A stretch of DNA of 6,635 bases from positions 1 to 6,635 of the forward strand of contig JANHAK010000071.1 of NCBI GenBank assembly GCA_024464195.1, read 5' to 3'. The notes beneath the pieces were generated by a model, which ran no database searches, was not told the DNA's origin, and saw nothing but the letters and a program-made list of their open reading frames with translations. The number at the start of each line of letters is the position of its first letter. The first letter of the stretch is position 1. This DNA comes from Methanomassiliicoccales archaeon (GTDB lineage Archaea > Thermoplasmatota > Thermoplasmata > Methanomassiliicoccales > JACIVX01). Below, piece after piece: positions 6,221-6,635 of the stretch. A program made the translations under genes and the position numbers.

Positions 6221-6235
6221 TGCCAATTAGTGGCA
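6221..6235. promoter_or_regulatory. Inverted repeat TGCCA-N5-TGGCA just before the CBS gene
   Basis: Perfect 5-bp arms flank a 5-base spacer (ATTAG), ending 5 bases from the CBS start codon. The right arm is part of GTGGCAA (6230-6236), a word that recurs at 6263-6269, 33 bases away or about three helical turns. It could be an operator or a small hairpin in the mRNA leader that covers the start region. Function is inferred from geometry only. Confidence 0.35.
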
Positions 6236-6317
6236 ATTGTCTTAAGTGTTTTCGTCTGAAATGTGGCAAGAATCTATTTCTGATCCTTCTCGATTAACAT
6301 TCGCGCGAGAAACTTTC

Positions 6318-6326
6318 ATTTATATG
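6318..6326 (-). promoter_or_regulatory. TATA box of the CBS gene
   Basis: On the minus strand the sequence reads CATATAAAT, preceded by a purine-rich AAAAAAAATCGA stretch that could act as the TFB recognition element. The expected transcription start is near 6297, which leaves an untranslated leader of about 80 bases before the CBS start codon, unusual for a window where other genes look leaderless. Confidence 0.55.
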
Positions 6327-6392
6327 TCGATTTTTTTTCCAGTTCACCAGTGATGATCTTAGCACTTCTTTTCATCAGATTTTTACGATATC

Positions 6393-6400
6393 TTTATTTA
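6393..6400 (+). promoter_or_regulatory. TATA box of the tRNA-Lys gene
   Basis: TTTATTTA lies about 24-31 bases upstream of the mature tRNA 5' end, inside an otherwise T-rich stretch. With the usual spacing, transcription would start near 6420, a few bases before the tRNA, so only a very short 5' leader would need RNase P trimming. It would also serve the GTPase gene if that gene is cotranscribed. Confidence 0.55.
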
Positions 6401-6423
6401 GGCCAACCATATATGCCCGCTCG

Positions 6424-6519
6424 GGGCCCGTAGCTCAGCTAGGTAGAGCAATCGGCTCTTAACCGATGGGTCGAGGGTTCGAAAGATTCTAATTGAATCC
6501 GAACATCCCTCCGGGCCCG
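6424..6519 (+). tRNA. tRNA-Lys(CTT) with an intron in the T-loop
   Basis: The cloverleaf is complete once 22 bases are removed. The acceptor arms are GGGCCCG (6424-6430) and CGGGCCC (6512-6518), with discriminator G at 6519. The D arm is GCTC/GAGC (6433-6449). The anticodon arm is ATCGG-CTCTTAA-CCGAT (6451-6467), with anticodon CTT at 6458-6460, which reads the lysine codon AAG. The variable loop is 5 bases (6468-6472) and the T stem is GAGGG (6473-6477)/CCCTC (6507-6511). Between the T-stem arms lie 29 bases instead of 7; removing 6484-6505 leaves TTCGAAT, a standard T-loop. The mature length is 74 bases. CCA is not encoded. The GGGCCCGTAGCTCAG beginning is typical of archaeal tRNA-Lys. There is no anticodon-loop intron. 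Confidence 0.93.
6484..6505 (+). other. 22-base tRNA intron at position 59/60 with a canonical bulge-helix-bulge motif
   Basis: The precursor folds as outer helix GAGGG/CCCTC (the T stem), central 4-bp helix TTCG (6478-6481)/CGAA (6500-6503), 3-base bulges AAA (6482-6484) and CAT (6504-6506), and inner helix GATTC (6485-6489)/GAATC (6495-6499) closed by the loop TAATT. This is the full hBHBh' arrangement recognised by archaeal tRNA-splicing endonuclease, which cuts after the second base of each bulge: after 6483 and after 6505. Joining A59 to T60 then gives the T-loop TTCGAAT. Every base pair stated is Watson-Crick. The cut sites come from the known endonuclease rule rather than from data. 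Confidence 0.9.
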
Positions 6520-6537
6520 CTTTCTACGGTGGCCGAA

Positions 6538-6635
6538 ATGCGAAATATTTACTTTATCGGAACGGCAGGTAGCGGAAAAAGTACATTGACCTATGCTTTT
6601 CATGATTGGCTGGAACTTCAGGGACTCGACTCCAT
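6538..6635 (+). CDS. GPN-loop GTPase family protein, 5' part
   Basis: Only the first 32 codons are in the window. They read MRNIYFIGTAGSGKST followed by LTYAFHDWLELQGLDS: a first strand, a Walker A P-loop (GTAGSGKST) and an amphipathic helix ending in WLE. GTAGSGKST followed by LT is typical of the archaeal GPN-loop GTPases (the PAB0955 type, related to eukaryotic Gpn1-3, which help assemble RNA polymerase). The GPN motif itself lies beyond the window, so other P-loop ATPases remain possible. The ATG at 6538 is chosen; a GTG at 6529 is in frame and would add three residues. No good Shine-Dalgarno precedes either. It begins 18 bases after the tRNA with no room for a separate promoter at normal spacing, so cotranscription with the tRNA is likely. 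Confidence 0.75.
   Translation, partial: MRNIYFIGTAGSGKSTLTYAFHDWLELQGLDS

Noticed and set aside
6424..6519. Reading the tRNA locus as a pseudogene with a broken T-arm.
   Set aside because: The insert folds into an exact bulge-helix-bulge motif and its removal restores every conserved T-loop position, so an intron explains it better than decay.

Overview
The window reads as archaeal chromosome. The supporting features are a GINS51-type replication protein, a GPN-loop GTPase start, a UPF0292-like Toprim protein, a tRNA-Lys whose T-loop is interrupted by a bulge-helix-bulge (BHB) intron, no encoded CCA on that tRNA, TATA-box promoters with start codons lying about 25 bases downstream, and few Shine-Dalgarno sites. 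A euryarchaeal lineage close to Thermoplasmatota is plausible, but this is inferred from gene content and was not tested. No mobile element, CRISPR array or phage gene was seen, and most of the window is ordinary housekeeping or conserved-hypothetical content.

Layout. Positions 1-737 (+) hold the 3' part of an enolase-superfamily acid-sugar dehydratase. Facing it on the minus strand (1794 to 910) is a tight three-gene cluster: a UPF0235/YggU-type protein, a Toprim protein overlapping it by 17 bases, and a 58-residue unknown protein whose start overlaps the Toprim stop as ATGA. A divergent intergenic region with a probable leaderless promoter leads to a plus-strand pair, a winged-helix protein and a 521-residue radical SAM protein, also joined by an ATGA overlap. 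Next comes GINS51 (+), which overlaps tail to tail by 4 bases with a YycJ-like metallo-beta-lactamase-fold nuclease (-). Upstream of that nuclease, on the same strand, lies a two-CBS-domain protein. From 6393 on the plus strand come a tRNA promoter, an intron-containing tRNA-Lys(CTT), and, 18 bases after the tRNA, the start of a GPN-loop GTPase cut by the window end.

How the genes relate. Several products act on nucleic acids or replication (Toprim, GINS51, YycJ-like MBL), but they sit in separate transcription units and no single pathway links them. The winged-helix/radical SAM pair looks like a regulator or accessory protein translated together with an enzyme of unknown substrate.

The most notable signal is the 22-base intron at tRNA position 59/60. 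Its flanks fold into a textbook BHB motif (4-bp central helix, two 3-base bulges), and removing it restores a standard 7-base T-loop. The gene would score poorly or be misread as a pseudogene by a search that allows only anticodon-loop introns.
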